A DNA stretch of 64,000 nucleotides from VGJW01 sp035285595 (lineage in GTDB: Bacteria > Cyanobacteriota > Sericytochromatia > S15B-MN24 > VGJW01): contig JAYKGV010000003.1 of assembly GCA_035285595.1 (NCBI GenBank), positions 89,125 through 153,124 on the forward strand, written 5' to 3'. The position numbers and the translations under genes were made by a program. Under the pieces are notes generated by a model that saw nothing but the letters and a program-made list of their open reading frames with translations, did not search any database and had not been told where the DNA came from. How positions within the stretch are numbered: position 1 is the first letter of the stretch; the number at the start of each line of letters is the position of its first letter. This document shows, in pieces, positions 7,680 to 16,100 of this stretch.

Positions 7680-8555
7680 ATGAAGGCTGGCTGGAGAGTT
7701 TGGAGCGTCTTGTGGCTCGCGGGCTGCAGTCGCCCCTTGGCGGGAACCCCTCCGCTGCCCGTAGCCGCACCGATGCCGCCGGCTCTGACGGCAGAGCCTC
7801 TCGCTTCGGTACAGCCAGGGGGGGCGGGAAGTTCAACACCTGCGAACAGTCAGGTGGCGCCGCTGATCTCGTGGCCGGTCTGGAGGCTGGAGAAGACGGA
7901 CCCCTTGGCTGCCTTGTCGGTGGCGTTGCGGCGTGACGCCGCAGGAGGGGTGGTCAGGCTTCCAGCCGACCCTCTGGCTTCCGTGAACGGGTCGAGGACT
8001 CTCCAGGTCAAGCCTTCGCACAGTCAGGAGCGTGCCAACGAGCGCGCGCAATCGTGGCAGGCGGATGCCCGACAGGTCTACGTGGCCTGGGGGTTCATGG
8101 GCCTGCGCTCCCTGTCGGAAGTCCAGCATGTCCATTACTCCCCCGCAGTTCGTCGCAGCCTCGTCCAGATCTTCCGGATGCAACCTTGGGCCAGTCGGAC
8201 GCATCAGGAGGTGTCCCGGCGTATGGACAGAGGGGCTCCCTATCTTCAGGGTGTTCAGGATGATTTCGGCATCGACGCGCACGAGGCCTACGCCATCGCC
8301 CGAAGGGCCGGTTATTCCGGCGAGGGACTCACCAAGGCGGCCGTCTTGATTCGACCGCTGGTCATCGGTCCGGTATGGGCTTTTTTGGATAGTCCCGTCA
8401 CGCAGATGACGGTCCTTGCGGTGGACGCCATCAGTGGTGAGGTCATACGCCCCGGTCTCAAACTGGATGTCATTCGTTACATCGTCGAGCCTGTGCCGGA
8501 AGATCCCCCGGTGATCTTGCCGTCGCCGGAACCGATTGCGCCGCGTTCGACCTGA
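7680..8555 (+). CDS. Putative lipoprotein of unknown function
   Basis: The 291-residue product starts MKAGWRVWSVLWLAGC, a short signal peptide with an LAGC lipobox (Cys16), so it should be lipidated and anchored in a membrane. A Pro/Ala-rich linker covers about residues 20-70. The rest is a soluble domain with helical (RRSLVQIFRMQPW, GIDAHEAYAIARRAGYSG) and beta (MTVLAVDAISGEVI) portions, and the tail is Pro-rich. I recognise no family. The ATG at 7680 is chosen because the open frame upstream lacks a signal peptide and overlaps the divergent gene. Confidence 0.75.
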   Translation: MKAGWRVWSVLWLAGCSRPLAGTPPLPVAAPMPPALTAEPLASVQPGGAGSSTPANSQVAPLISWPVWRLEKTDPLAALSVALRRDAAGGVVRLPADPLASVNGSRTLQVKPSHSQERANERAQSWQADARQVYVAWGFMGLRSLSEVQHVHYSPAVRRSLVQIFRMQPWASRTHQEVSRRMDRGAPYLQGVQDDFGIDAHEAYAIARRAGYSGEGLTKAAVLIRPLVIGPVWAFLDSPVTQMTVLAVDAISGEVIRPGLKLDVIRYIVEPVPEDPPVILPSPEPIAPRST

Positions 8556-8595
8556 GGTGGGTCGCAGGCCTTGGTCGTGCAGTCCTCGAACGAAG

Positions 8596-8626
8596 AAGCC
8601 CCATCCCGTTGACCGGAATGGGGCTT
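8596..8626. terminator. Intrinsic terminator between convergent genes
   Basis: AAGCCCCAT (8596-8604) pairs with ATGGGGCTT (8618-8626) around a 13-base loop. It lies between the end of the lipoprotein gene and the end of rplT, so it could serve both strands. Only short T-runs follow in either direction. Confidence 0.65.
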
Positions 8627-8643
8627 TGGCCTCCGAAGGATCT

Positions 8644-9015
8644 TCAGGCGGTCCTCTGGGCCGCGGCGCGCGCTTCCCGCGCCCGGTTCGCCAGCAACGT
8701 GAACGCCCCGGCATCCGACAGGGCGAGATCGGCCAGCATCTTGCGATTCACGACAATCTCAGCCAACTTGAGGCCGTGGATCATCTGACTGTAGCTGAGG
8801 CCATTCAGCCGCGCGGCAGCGTTGATCCGCTGAATCCAGAGCCGACGGAAATCGGATTTCCGCTCCCGCCGGTGCCGGTACATGTACCGCAGAGCTTTCA
8901 TCATGGCCTGGTTGGCCGTGCGGAACAACTTGCTCGTGCCTGCGCGATGACCGCGGACGAGCTTCAGAACCTTCTTGTGCTTGCGACGATTGGCATTACC
9001 ACGCTTGACGCGCAT
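8644..9015 (-). CDS. rplT: 50S ribosomal protein L20 (bL20)
   Basis: The 123-residue product starts MRVKRGNANRRKHKKVLK and has the long basic N-terminal helix followed by the globular domain with IQRINAAARLNGLSYSQMI, as in L20. It binds 23S rRNA early in 50S assembly. In several bacteria L20 also represses its own operon by binding the leader or intergenic mRNA. It is the last gene of infC-rpmI-rplT and has a good AGGAG upstream. Length is usual for the family. Confidence 0.98.
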   Translation of the reverse strand: MRVKRGNANRRKHKKVLKLVRGHRAGTSKLFRTANQAMMKALRYMYRHRRERKSDFRRLWIQRINAAARLNGLSYSQMIHGLKLAEIVVNRKMLADLALSDAGAFTLLANRAREARAAAQRTA

Positions 9016-9061
9016 GGAGGAATCTCCTTAAGGAATAAAGCGGAATCAGGAAGAGGGGGAA

Positions 9062-9271
9062 TCAGCGGGTGTACTTGAGGTAAGGCAATGCGCTGCGCAC
9101 ACGTGCCTCGTCCGCCGTGGAGATCTCCTGTTCGTCACCGATGCGACGAAGGCGAGCTCCTGACTTGTCGACGAGCAAGTGCTTGCGGAAGGACGTCCGG
9201 CGCACGATCTTGCCGGAACCGGTGGTCTTGTAGCGCTTGGCGGAACCGCGGTGGGTTTTCATCTTCGGCAT
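9062..9271 (-). CDS. rpmI: 50S ribosomal protein L35 (bL35)
   Basis: The 69-residue product starts MPKMKTHRGSAKRYKTTGSG and contains the RRTSFRKHLL core, standard for L35. It is a small rRNA-binding protein of the large subunit. It sits between infC (24 bases upstream) and rplT (46 bases downstream), the usual bacterial order, and is surely co-transcribed with both. Confidence 0.98.
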   Translation of the reverse strand: MPKMKTHRGSAKRYKTTGSGKIVRRTSFRKHLLVDKSGARLRRIGDEQEISTADEARVRSALPYLKYTR

Positions 9272-9295
9272 GGAATGGCTCCTTGAAAAAAGGGC

Positions 9296-9898
9296 TTAGG
9301 GGGTGGAGTCCTTGGCCGGTCCCACAGGGGCCGTGGCCGGGGCGGCTTTATCCTGCTTCAGGGCTTCACGCTTCTCGGGCGTGAGCCCTTTCTTCGGGGC
9401 AAGGATGAGGAAGAGCGTCCGCCCCTCTTGCCGGGGCTCGCGCTCGATGGTGCAGTATTCGCCAAGTTCCCGGGCAAATCGCATCAGTACATTGATGCCG
9501 AGCGACTGATGCTGCATCTCGCGACCGCGGAAGCGAATGGTGACCTTGACTTTGTCACCATCGAGAAGGAACCGCTGGATGGCTCTGAATCGCACCTGGT
9601 AGTCGTGCTCGCCAATCTTGTAGGACAAGGTCACTTCTTTGAGACTCACGACGTGCTGTTTGCGTCGGGCCTCCCGGTTCTTCTTCTCCTGCTCGAACTT
9701 GTGTCGCCCGTAATCCATGATCTTGCAAACGGGCGGGTTGGCATCGGCAGCCACCAAGACGAGGTCAAGTCCTTTTTCCTGAGCGATGCGCAAGGCTTCG
9801 CGAGTCTGCAGGATCCCCAGCTGGGCTCCGTCGTCGTCGATGGTGCGGACTTCACGGGCGCGGATGCGCTCGTTCAGCAGCGTGGTGTCCTTCAGAAT
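9296..9898 (-). CDS. infC: Translation initiation factor IF-3, with an ATT start codon
   Basis: IF-3 binds the 30S subunit, keeps it apart from 50S and checks start-codon/initiator-tRNA pairing. The product has the N-domain (LLNERIRAREVRTIDDDG, then TREALRIAQEKGLDLVLV), the linker and the C-domain (VTIRFRGREMQH). The usual IF-3 N-terminus can be encoded only if translation starts near 9898: upstream of the TTG at 9793 the frame is open to a stop at 9932 with no ATG, GTG or TTG. AGGAG stands 8 bases before ATT at 9896-9898. An ATT start is known for E. coli infC, where IF-3 represses its own synthesis by rejecting non-standard starts. Predicted length is 200 residues, with a charged, Ala/Pro-rich tail. 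Confidence 0.92.
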   Translation of the reverse strand: MLKDTTLLNERIRAREVRTIDDDGAQLGILQTREALRIAQEKGLDLVLVAADANPPVCKIMDYGRHKFEQEKKNREARRKQHVVSLKEVTLSYKIGEHDYQVRFRAIQRFLLDGDKVKVTIRFRGREMQHQSLGINVLMRFARELGEYCTIEREPRQEGRTLFLILAPKKGLTPEKREALKQDKAAPATAPVGPAKDSTP

Positions 9899-9932
9899 GG
9901 CCGGGTCTCCTGAGATACGCCTTGGGCGAGGT

Positions 9933-9964
9933 CAAAAACAAAGGCAGGTGGTATTCCACCTGCC
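9933..9964 (-). terminator. Leader terminator (putative attenuator) upstream of infC-rpmI-rplT
   Basis: On the minus strand a perfect 9-bp stem GGCAGGTGG/CCACCTGCC with a 4-base loop (9943-9964) is followed by TTTGTTTTTG (9933-9942), an archetypal intrinsic terminator. It lies 35 bases before the infC start and ahead of the whole operon, not at the end of any gene. It therefore looks like a transcription attenuator in the infC leader, comparable in position to the L20-controlled leader of Bacillus. A second small hairpin (CTCGCC/GGCGAG, near 10005-10017) lies further upstream in the same leader. Confidence 0.75.
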
Positions 9965-10138
9965 GGACGAAGACTTGAAGTTCTACGGACGGGCCTGGTC
10001 GACTGCTCGCCAGGCGAGAAGGTGGGCCTTCTGCTTGCCCTAAGATTATGAAGGTGTCGTTCAGAGTTCGTCAAGGGCCGCGAGGGGGCGCCTCCGGCAC
10101 TTGGCCGTGTCATGCAAGGAATGCTATTCTCGCCGGAC

Positions 10139-11383
10139 ATGAAGGACGACCTCGGTACCGAAGTCGTGCGGCGTCTGAGCCAGCGCCGGCATGAGCTCGA
10201 AGCCCTGTCGGCTGCACTTGTTCGGGTTCCAAGCTTTACAGGCGCCGAGCGTGCTCTGGCCGAGGCCGTGCTGGGTCATCTTGCGGACCGGGACCTCGAA
10301 GGCGGGACCATCGATGCGGCGGGCAACGTGGTCTATCACCTCAAGGGGAGGAGGCCGGGACCTTGCCTGGTCTTGGTGACCCATCTCGATACGGCCGCTC
10401 CGGGGCCTTCGGAGGCTTGGCTTCACGACCCACTCGCAGGGCTGGTCGATGGTCCTTGGCTTCACGGTCTCGGCGTCGCCTCCTGCAAGGGTGCCATGGC
10501 TGCACAGATTGAAGCCGTTGCGGCGCTTGCCCAGTTGGGTTGGAACTGTGGCGATCTCGTGCTGGCTGCCGTCGTCCATTCCGAAAGGGCGGGTTGTCTG
10601 GGATCGCAATACCTGCTCGAACACACTCTTCCTGCGATGGGACTGCGTCCCGAGGCGGTGGTCCTGGGGGATCCCACCGGCCTTGCGGTCCATCTGGGGC
10701 ATCGAGGCCGAGCAGAACTCGAGATCGAGACGTTCGGCCGTACCTCGCATGCCAGCGTCCCCTGGCTGGGGCAGAACGCCGCCTACAAGATGATGCCTGT
10801 TCTGGAGGCCCTCGAGGACCTTCAACGGTCGTTGCCCAGCCATCCTTTGCTCGAGCGCAGCACGGTGGCGCTGACGGGGCTTGTCACCCGCCCGGACGAC
10901 GGCAGCAGAATTCCTGACCGATGCGTCGCGACCATCGACCGGCGCTATCTCCCCGGGGAGTCGCTCGATGCCGTCGTGGGGCAGATTCGGACCATCCTCA
11001 ACAAGGTGGCCCACCGAGATTCCGCCTTTCTCGGGGACGTGCGGATTCGGGAGGAAGTGGAAAGGACCTGGACCGGTCTCGAGCGTTCTGTTCCGCGGGT
11101 GATGGCACCGTGGCTCACTCGTGAGGACCATCCGGTCGTTCGCCGTGCGCTGGTTGCCCTGCGTGGTGTCGGCCAGGAGCCGCGTCTCGACAAATGGTCC
11201 TTCGGGACCGATGGTTCCTATGCGGCCGGTGCCCTGGGTCTGCCGACCATCGGGTATGGTCCTGGCGAGGAAGCCACTTCCCATACCCCGGGCGAGAAGG
11301 TCGCGCTCGAGGCTGTTGCACAGGCCGCCGTGGGGTATGCGGCAGTGGCCCGAGCTTTCTGCGAGGAGTCCCATGGCCTCTGA
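10139..11383 (+). CDS. M20-family hydrolase, YgeY-like, with altered metal-site residues
   Basis: This 414-residue protein aligns along its length with the YgeY/M20 branch of metallo-aminoacylases: THLDT (H82, first metal ligand), LGHRGRAELEIETFGRTSHAS, NAAYKMMPVLEAL, DRRYLPGES and DKWSFGTDG. Two positions are odd. Where M20 enzymes have (A/S)-D-x-(K/E)-G this one reads ASCKGA (114-119), without the bridging Asp. The EE pair is reduced to SERAG, keeping only E149. It may use metals differently or be a non-catalytic binding protein. The ATG at 10139 is preferred to 10112 because the earlier residues are unlike the family. The histidine kinase gene starts 11 bases before its end. Confidence 0.82.
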   Translation: MKDDLGTEVVRRLSQRRHELEALSAALVRVPSFTGAERALAEAVLGHLADRDLEGGTIDAAGNVVYHLKGRRPGPCLVLVTHLDTAAPGPSEAWLHDPLAGLVDGPWLHGLGVASCKGAMAAQIEAVAALAQLGWNCGDLVLAAVVHSERAGCLGSQYLLEHTLPAMGLRPEAVVLGDPTGLAVHLGHRGRAELEIETFGRTSHASVPWLGQNAAYKMMPVLEALEDLQRSLPSHPLLERSTVALTGLVTRPDDGSRIPDRCVATIDRRYLPGESLDAVVGQIRTILNKVAHRDSAFLGDVRIREEVERTWTGLERSVPRVMAPWLTREDHPVVRRALVALRGVGQEPRLDKWSFGTDGSYAAGALGLPTIGYGPGEEATSHTPGEKVALEAVAQAAVGYAAVARAFCEESHGL

Positions 11384-12389
11384 TGGATTGTTTCTGCCCC
11401 CGCAGGTCCTGGGGATCGTTTGCTGGGATGCGGAGGGCCATCCCGTTCCCTCGGCGACGGCGCTGGAGGTCTTGGCGGCGCCGGACGATGCCTCGGTCAC
11501 GGAGGCACGGGAGCGCCTCCATCAGATGCTGTCGTTGTCGGGTTTGCCGGAGCTCCTCGGTCAGGGCGAGGGGGCCGTCCAGGTCGTGCCGCCCTGGGCC
11601 GAGGAACAGGTGTTGCTGGTTTCGCTTTCCCGACCTTGCGGCCACGCGATCCTGGCGCTGACGGACATCGGTCCCCAGCAACGCTTGGCGAGATTGCAGC
11701 AGGATTTCGTGGCGAACGTGTCCCATGAGCTGCGCACGCCGCTGACGAGCATCAGGATGGCGGCGGAATCCCTGCAGATGGGGGCGATGGCCAGTGAGAC
11801 CCTCCGCTCGAAATTCGCTTCAAACATCCAGCGCGAGGCAGAAAGGTTGACTCGCCTCGTCAACGAAATCCTTGTCGTGGCCAACCTCAGGGGGCGACCA
11901 GTCCTTCACCTCTCGGACTTTGCCCCTTTGGACTTGGCTCAGGAGGTGGTCACGACGCTGGAGCCCCATGCGGTCCTGAACCACGTCGATCTGCGGCTCG
12001 AGGCCCCCGAAGGCCTGCCGTTGGTGCGTTGGGACCGGGATCGGATTCATCAGGTGATCCTGAATCTGGTCGACAATGCCATCAAATTCACGCCCGCCGA
12101 AGGGAGAGTCACCCTACGCTTCGCTCTCATGGGAGAAGGTCTCGAAATTCGGGTCGTCGACACCGGGATCGGGATTCCCGAGATCGATCGGCCTCGTATC
12201 TTCGATCGTTTCTATCGGGTGGACAAGTCTCGCAGTCGGGTCACCGGTGGGGTGGGTCTCGGCCTGTCCATTGTCAAGGACCTCATCGTGGCCCACAGAG
12301 GTTCGATCGAGGTGGAGTCCCAGATTAACTCGGGCACGCAGTTCATCATCCGCATGCCCTTGCGTGCCGAGACGAACATCGCGGTCTGA
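11373..12389 (+). CDS. Soluble PhoR-like sensor histidine kinase
   Basis: This 338-residue kinase has a short N-terminal sensor part of about 100 residues without membrane segments, then a HisKA domain with VSHELRTPLTSI (phospho-acceptor H118) and a HATPase_c domain with N-box NLVDNAIKFTP, G1 VVDTGIGIP and G2 GGVGLGLSIVK. It should autophosphorylate and pass phosphate to a response regulator, but none is encoded beside it, so the partner is elsewhere. The C-terminal core resembles PhoR/SphS phosphate sensors, which fits an orphan here only loosely. ATG 11373 has GAGGAG at the right distance and overlaps the preceding gene by 11 bases, suggesting coupled translation. Confidence 0.92.
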   Translation: MASDGLFLPPQVLGIVCWDAEGHPVPSATALEVLAAPDDASVTEARERLHQMLSLSGLPELLGQGEGAVQVVPPWAEEQVLLVSLSRPCGHAILALTDIGPQQRLARLQQDFVANVSHELRTPLTSIRMAAESLQMGAMASETLRSKFASNIQREAERLTRLVNEILVVANLRGRPVLHLSDFAPLDLAQEVVTTLEPHAVLNHVDLRLEAPEGLPLVRWDRDRIHQVILNLVDNAIKFTPAEGRVTLRFALMGEGLEIRVVDTGIGIPEIDRPRIFDRFYRVDKSRSRVTGGVGLGLSIVKDLIVAHRGSIEVESQINSGTQFIIRMPLRAETNIAV

Positions 12390-12400
12390 TCGGGGAACCC

Positions 12401-12823
12401 GTGGGAGACGCCGAGCTGCTTCGCCGTTCCGGCCTCAGGGTCACCCCCCAGCGTCTGGCCATCCTCGAAGCCTTTGAACAGTTGCCGGCAGGTACCCATT
12501 TGTCCGTGGAGGATTTACGTGCGCGGCTGTTGCAGCGTTCTGTGGACATCAGCATCGCGACAACCTATCGGACGTTGAACCTACTGGTCCGGCTCGGGCA
12601 CCTGCGGGAGCATGATTTCACCGAGGGCCATCGCCACTATGAGCGAGTCAGGACAGCCGATCCTCACCATCAGCATCTGGTCTGCGTGTCCTGTCTCCGG
12701 CCGCACGAATTCTCGGAGGAGGCCGTTGAGCGTCTCGCCCGTGACGTGGCCGGACGTCACGGCTTCCGGTTGATGTCCTTCGAATTCGAGATTCGCGGTC
12801 TGTGCGGTGCCTGTCAGGGTTAA
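12401..12823 (+). CDS. Fur-family metal-dependent transcriptional regulator
   Basis: The 140-residue protein has the winged-helix domain (RVTPQRLAILEAF, then SIATTYRTLNLLV) and the dimerisation domain of the Fur family. Two CxxC pairs (C95/C98 and C135/C138) form the structural zinc site, and the HHQH segment around residues 89-92 with EGHRHYE supplies regulatory metal ligands. Whether it senses iron, zinc or peroxide cannot be read from the sequence. The start is GTG 12401, 11 bases after the kinase stop, so hydrolase, kinase and regulator form one unit. Confidence 0.93.
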   Translation: MGDAELLRRSGLRVTPQRLAILEAFEQLPAGTHLSVEDLRARLLQRSVDISIATTYRTLNLLVRLGHLREHDFTEGHRHYERVRTADPHHQHLVCVSCLRPHEFSEEAVERLARDVAGRHGFRLMSFEFEIRGLCGACQG

Positions 12824-12867
12824 GCCGGGCTCAAGCGCTTGCCTACCTTCTTGGTCTGTGCTTAGTT

Positions 12868-12887
12868 CCCCCTTGGTCAAATGGGGG
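12868..12887 (+). terminator. Weak hairpin after the Fur-family gene
   Basis: CCCCC (12868-12872) pairs with GGGGG (12883-12887), and TTG/CAA inside may extend the pairing. It lies 45 bases after the stop. No U-tract follows, so termination would be poor or need Rho. Confidence 0.35.
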
Positions 12888-12911
12888 TGTCAAGTAGCCG
12901 TCAACTTCGGG

Positions 12912-13109
12912 TATACTTACTCGGAGAAGGCATGGTGGCTTGCTGCTGGCCTCTCTCCAAGGGCCGAGGGTGACTCGCCTTCATCTGAATTTATCCGTGA
13001 ATTGAGATGAAGGGGGTTCAGCTTCCGGGCCTTGCGGGCGACAACCCGAGGAGAGGGTCAGGTTTGCCCCCTCGTCTTCCGTTCCCCGCCTCACTGTGAG
13101 GAGGTCGTG
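12912..13109 (+). promoter_or_regulatory. Promoter and long leader of the LysM/PG-binding protein gene
   Basis: TATACT at 12912-12917 is a good -10 hexamer; the -35 region 17 bases upstream is poor. The leader of about 180 bases contains a 9-bp inverted repeat, CCTTCATCT (12978-12986) with AGATGAAGG (13005-13013), enclosing an AT-rich loop. GAGGAGGT at 13098-13105 is the strong ribosome-binding site that sets the start at 13110. No known riboswitch core was recognised. Confidence 0.45.
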
Positions 13110-16100
13110 ATGTCCGGCGTTTCCAATTCGTCGCTCAGCGGTGCCGCGTACCCTTCGCGTCCTCTGCCGGACGAGCGTTACGATCTGCCTGCCGTGGATG
13201 CGCCGCGGCGCCGCCCCGTGGATGAGGCAGGCCCGGTATATGGACGGGAGCCGGAGGGTCGTGGACTCTTCGGGCACATCGCCGATGTATTTGTCGGCGG
13301 CGGCGAGGCTATCTGGGACATGGCCAAGGGTGTAGGCACGATGATTGCCCACCCGATCCAGACCCTGAAGGGCATCGGTTATGCCATCACGCATCCTGCC
13401 GCCTTGATCGGAGCTTTCGTGGATCCCTACACTTCCGCCATCAAGGAGGGGCGTCCGGGCAAGGCACTTGGGCGGGGCATCGTCGAGATCGGCTCCTTCT
13501 TCATCGGCGGCGGAGCAGCTTCGGGTGGGGCAAAGGGCGTCGGAGCCGCGACGAAGGGCGCGGCGACCACCACCAACGCGGTGGTCAAGGGTGCGGCGGC
13601 TGCGGAGAAGACGGCGACGGTGGCCGGCAAGCTTTCTTACGGCGCGCGGCTCACCCGGGGGGTCGACAAGGTGCTTTCGAAGGCCAAGCTCCTGCAGGAT
13701 GCCGCGGCTGCCGCCAAGGCATCCGGTGCTTCAGCCAACGCTGCGAAACTCAGCGCACAGGCAGTCAAGCTTACGGAGTATGCCGGTGTGCTGAAGAAGG
13801 CTGCCAAGGTGGCGGCTGCGGGCGACACGGCGGCGATTGCTGCGGCTCGAGCGAGTGTACAGGCCGGCATGAAGACGGCGGGAATGTCGGCGGCCTTCAA
13901 GGCATCTTCGGCTTTGCAGGGAGCGAGCCAGGGTGCGTCGCGGCTGGCGGCCGGGGCGGCCAAGGTGGCCTCGGGTGCCGACAAGGCTGCCGATGCGGGG
14001 CGCCTGGCGGCTCATCTGGCCCAAAAGCCGGTCATGACCGGGGCGGCCAAGGCGGCCCTCAAGAACGCAGGTGTCGGCCAGGCGGCTGGAAGTGCGGGTC
14101 TGGCGGCCGCGCACCAAGCCTATTGGCAGGCTCGTGCGGCGGGCAAGACGGTGCCAGCGGCCAAGGCCGCTGCAGCGGCCAAGGCGGCCGATGTCCTCGG
14201 ATTGGCCAAGGATGCCGCAGCCGTCCGCAAGGTGGTCGACAGCGCAAGGCTCGCCGGTGCGGCTGCCGATGCCTCCAAGTGGTTCACCCGGGCCAACTAC
14301 GTGGAACGTCCCTTGGTCAATGGAGCCCGCTTCGTGGGTCGGGGCGTCGATCGAGGCATTGCGGGAACCGTCAAGGTCGGAACCTATGTCGGCAATGGAG
14401 TCTCCTCTGCAGCAGGCCGTGTCGGCAATGCCATCGGACGCATCGGCCAGATGACCCTCAAGGATCTGATTCTGGCTCCCGTTCGCTTGCCCGGCAAAGT
14501 CATCTCGTCCGCGGGTGAGGTGCTGCGTGGAGCAGCGGCTGCCCTTCGCGGTGCGAATCTTGGCCAGATTGTGACCGCACCGGTTCGTGCCATCGGTCGC
14601 GGATTGACGGCGGTAGGTGCGATGACCGTAGGCGAGTTGATCCAATCGGCCGTCAAGTTACCTGGAACCTTGGCCTCCGCAGCGCTGGCGACCCCTGCCT
14701 CCTTGTTCGTGCCTGCCCTGGGCGTGGCTGGTCTGGTCAATCGCGTGGGACAGGGCACGCTCGGCGAGGTCCGGCGGGACTATGACGACATTTATGTGGA
14801 CCGGCCCGAGTCTGGCCAGGAAGCTGGCGACGGTGCTCCTCTGTCCGAAGATCGGGTCAAAGCGGTCGCGGAGCGGTACGGCTTGTTGCCGACCTCACGT
14901 AACGTCGAGGCCTTTGTGCGCGAGATTCGGAGCTACGAACAGGATTCCATCGGGCCGGACACCGGGACGCCGGAGCAGGTCCGCCAGCTGCAGACGGTGT
15001 TGCGGGCCTATGGTTACAACGTCGAGCCGTCGGGGACCTTTGATGACGCCACGGCAGAGTCGGTCATCGATTTCAAGCAGCGCCATGGCATCACCCAGTC
15101 CTATCGTCTCGCCGATGGCAAGCCAGCCGTGAACGAGTACGTCGATGATCGGACGGCGGCTTTGCTGGTCGAGGCCATGAAGGCAGGAGAGCGAGCTGGC
15201 CAGCCGGTGAAAGTCAAGGCCGACCCTATTCTCGAAGAGCCGGCCATCGTGGATCCGGGCGATGAACCTGCAGCCACGGACAAGCCTGCGCCTGCGGATG
15301 CACCTGCAGCCACGGACAAGCCTGCGCCTGCGGATGCACCTGCAGCCACGGACAAGCCTGCGCCTGCCGATGCACCTGCAGCCACGGACAAGCCTGCGCC
15401 TGCCGATGCGCCTGCGGCCACGGACAAGCCTGCGCCTGCCGATGCACCTGCAGCCACGGACAAGCCTGGTGACTCCACGGCCGCTGCCGTCCCCACCTAT
15501 GCCGTCTCTTCTCAGGATCGGCAGGCGGGTCTTTCTGGAATCGCCCAGCGTTATCTGGGGAGCGCCTCAAGGTGGCGTGAAATCTACGATCTCAACAAGG
15601 ATGTCATCGGTGCCAACGCCAACATGATTCACGTGGGACAGACCTTGAAGATGCCCGCTGATGCCAAGGGGCTTCCCGGACAGATGGTTCAGCCCCCTGC
15701 GGCTGTAGGTGCAGGGGCTCCTGCCAAGCCCGCACCCTCTGCGGCCGCAGTGGCTCCCGCCAAGCCCTCACCTACTGTGGCATCGCCCGCACCCTCAGCC
15801 CAGCCCGCCTCCAGCGGACCAACTTCGCAGCCAGCGACCGGAGTCTCTTCTGCGCCGTCGGCAGCTGCCTCACCGTCGACCGCGTTGTCTCAGGAACAGG
15901 TGGCCCAGTACGCCAAGCAGTATGGGCTCGCGGCGGAAAGGGCCAATGTGGAGGCGTTCATCAACGAAGTCGCCTCCTATCCCAATGGTGCGGTCGGGCC
16001 TGATGCCGGCGACGCTGAAACCGTACGCAGTTTGCAACTCGTGCTGGGCAAGCTTGGCTTCAAGCTGGAGGCCAGTGGCAAGTTCGATGATGCGACCGCG

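Noticed and set aside
10124..11500. 458-codon minus-strand frame
   Set aside because: It is antisense to the M20 hydrolase gene, whose family match runs end to end.
15267..15470. CRISPR array
   Set aside because: The repeats are contiguous, in frame and without unique spacers; they encode a Pro/Ala linker.
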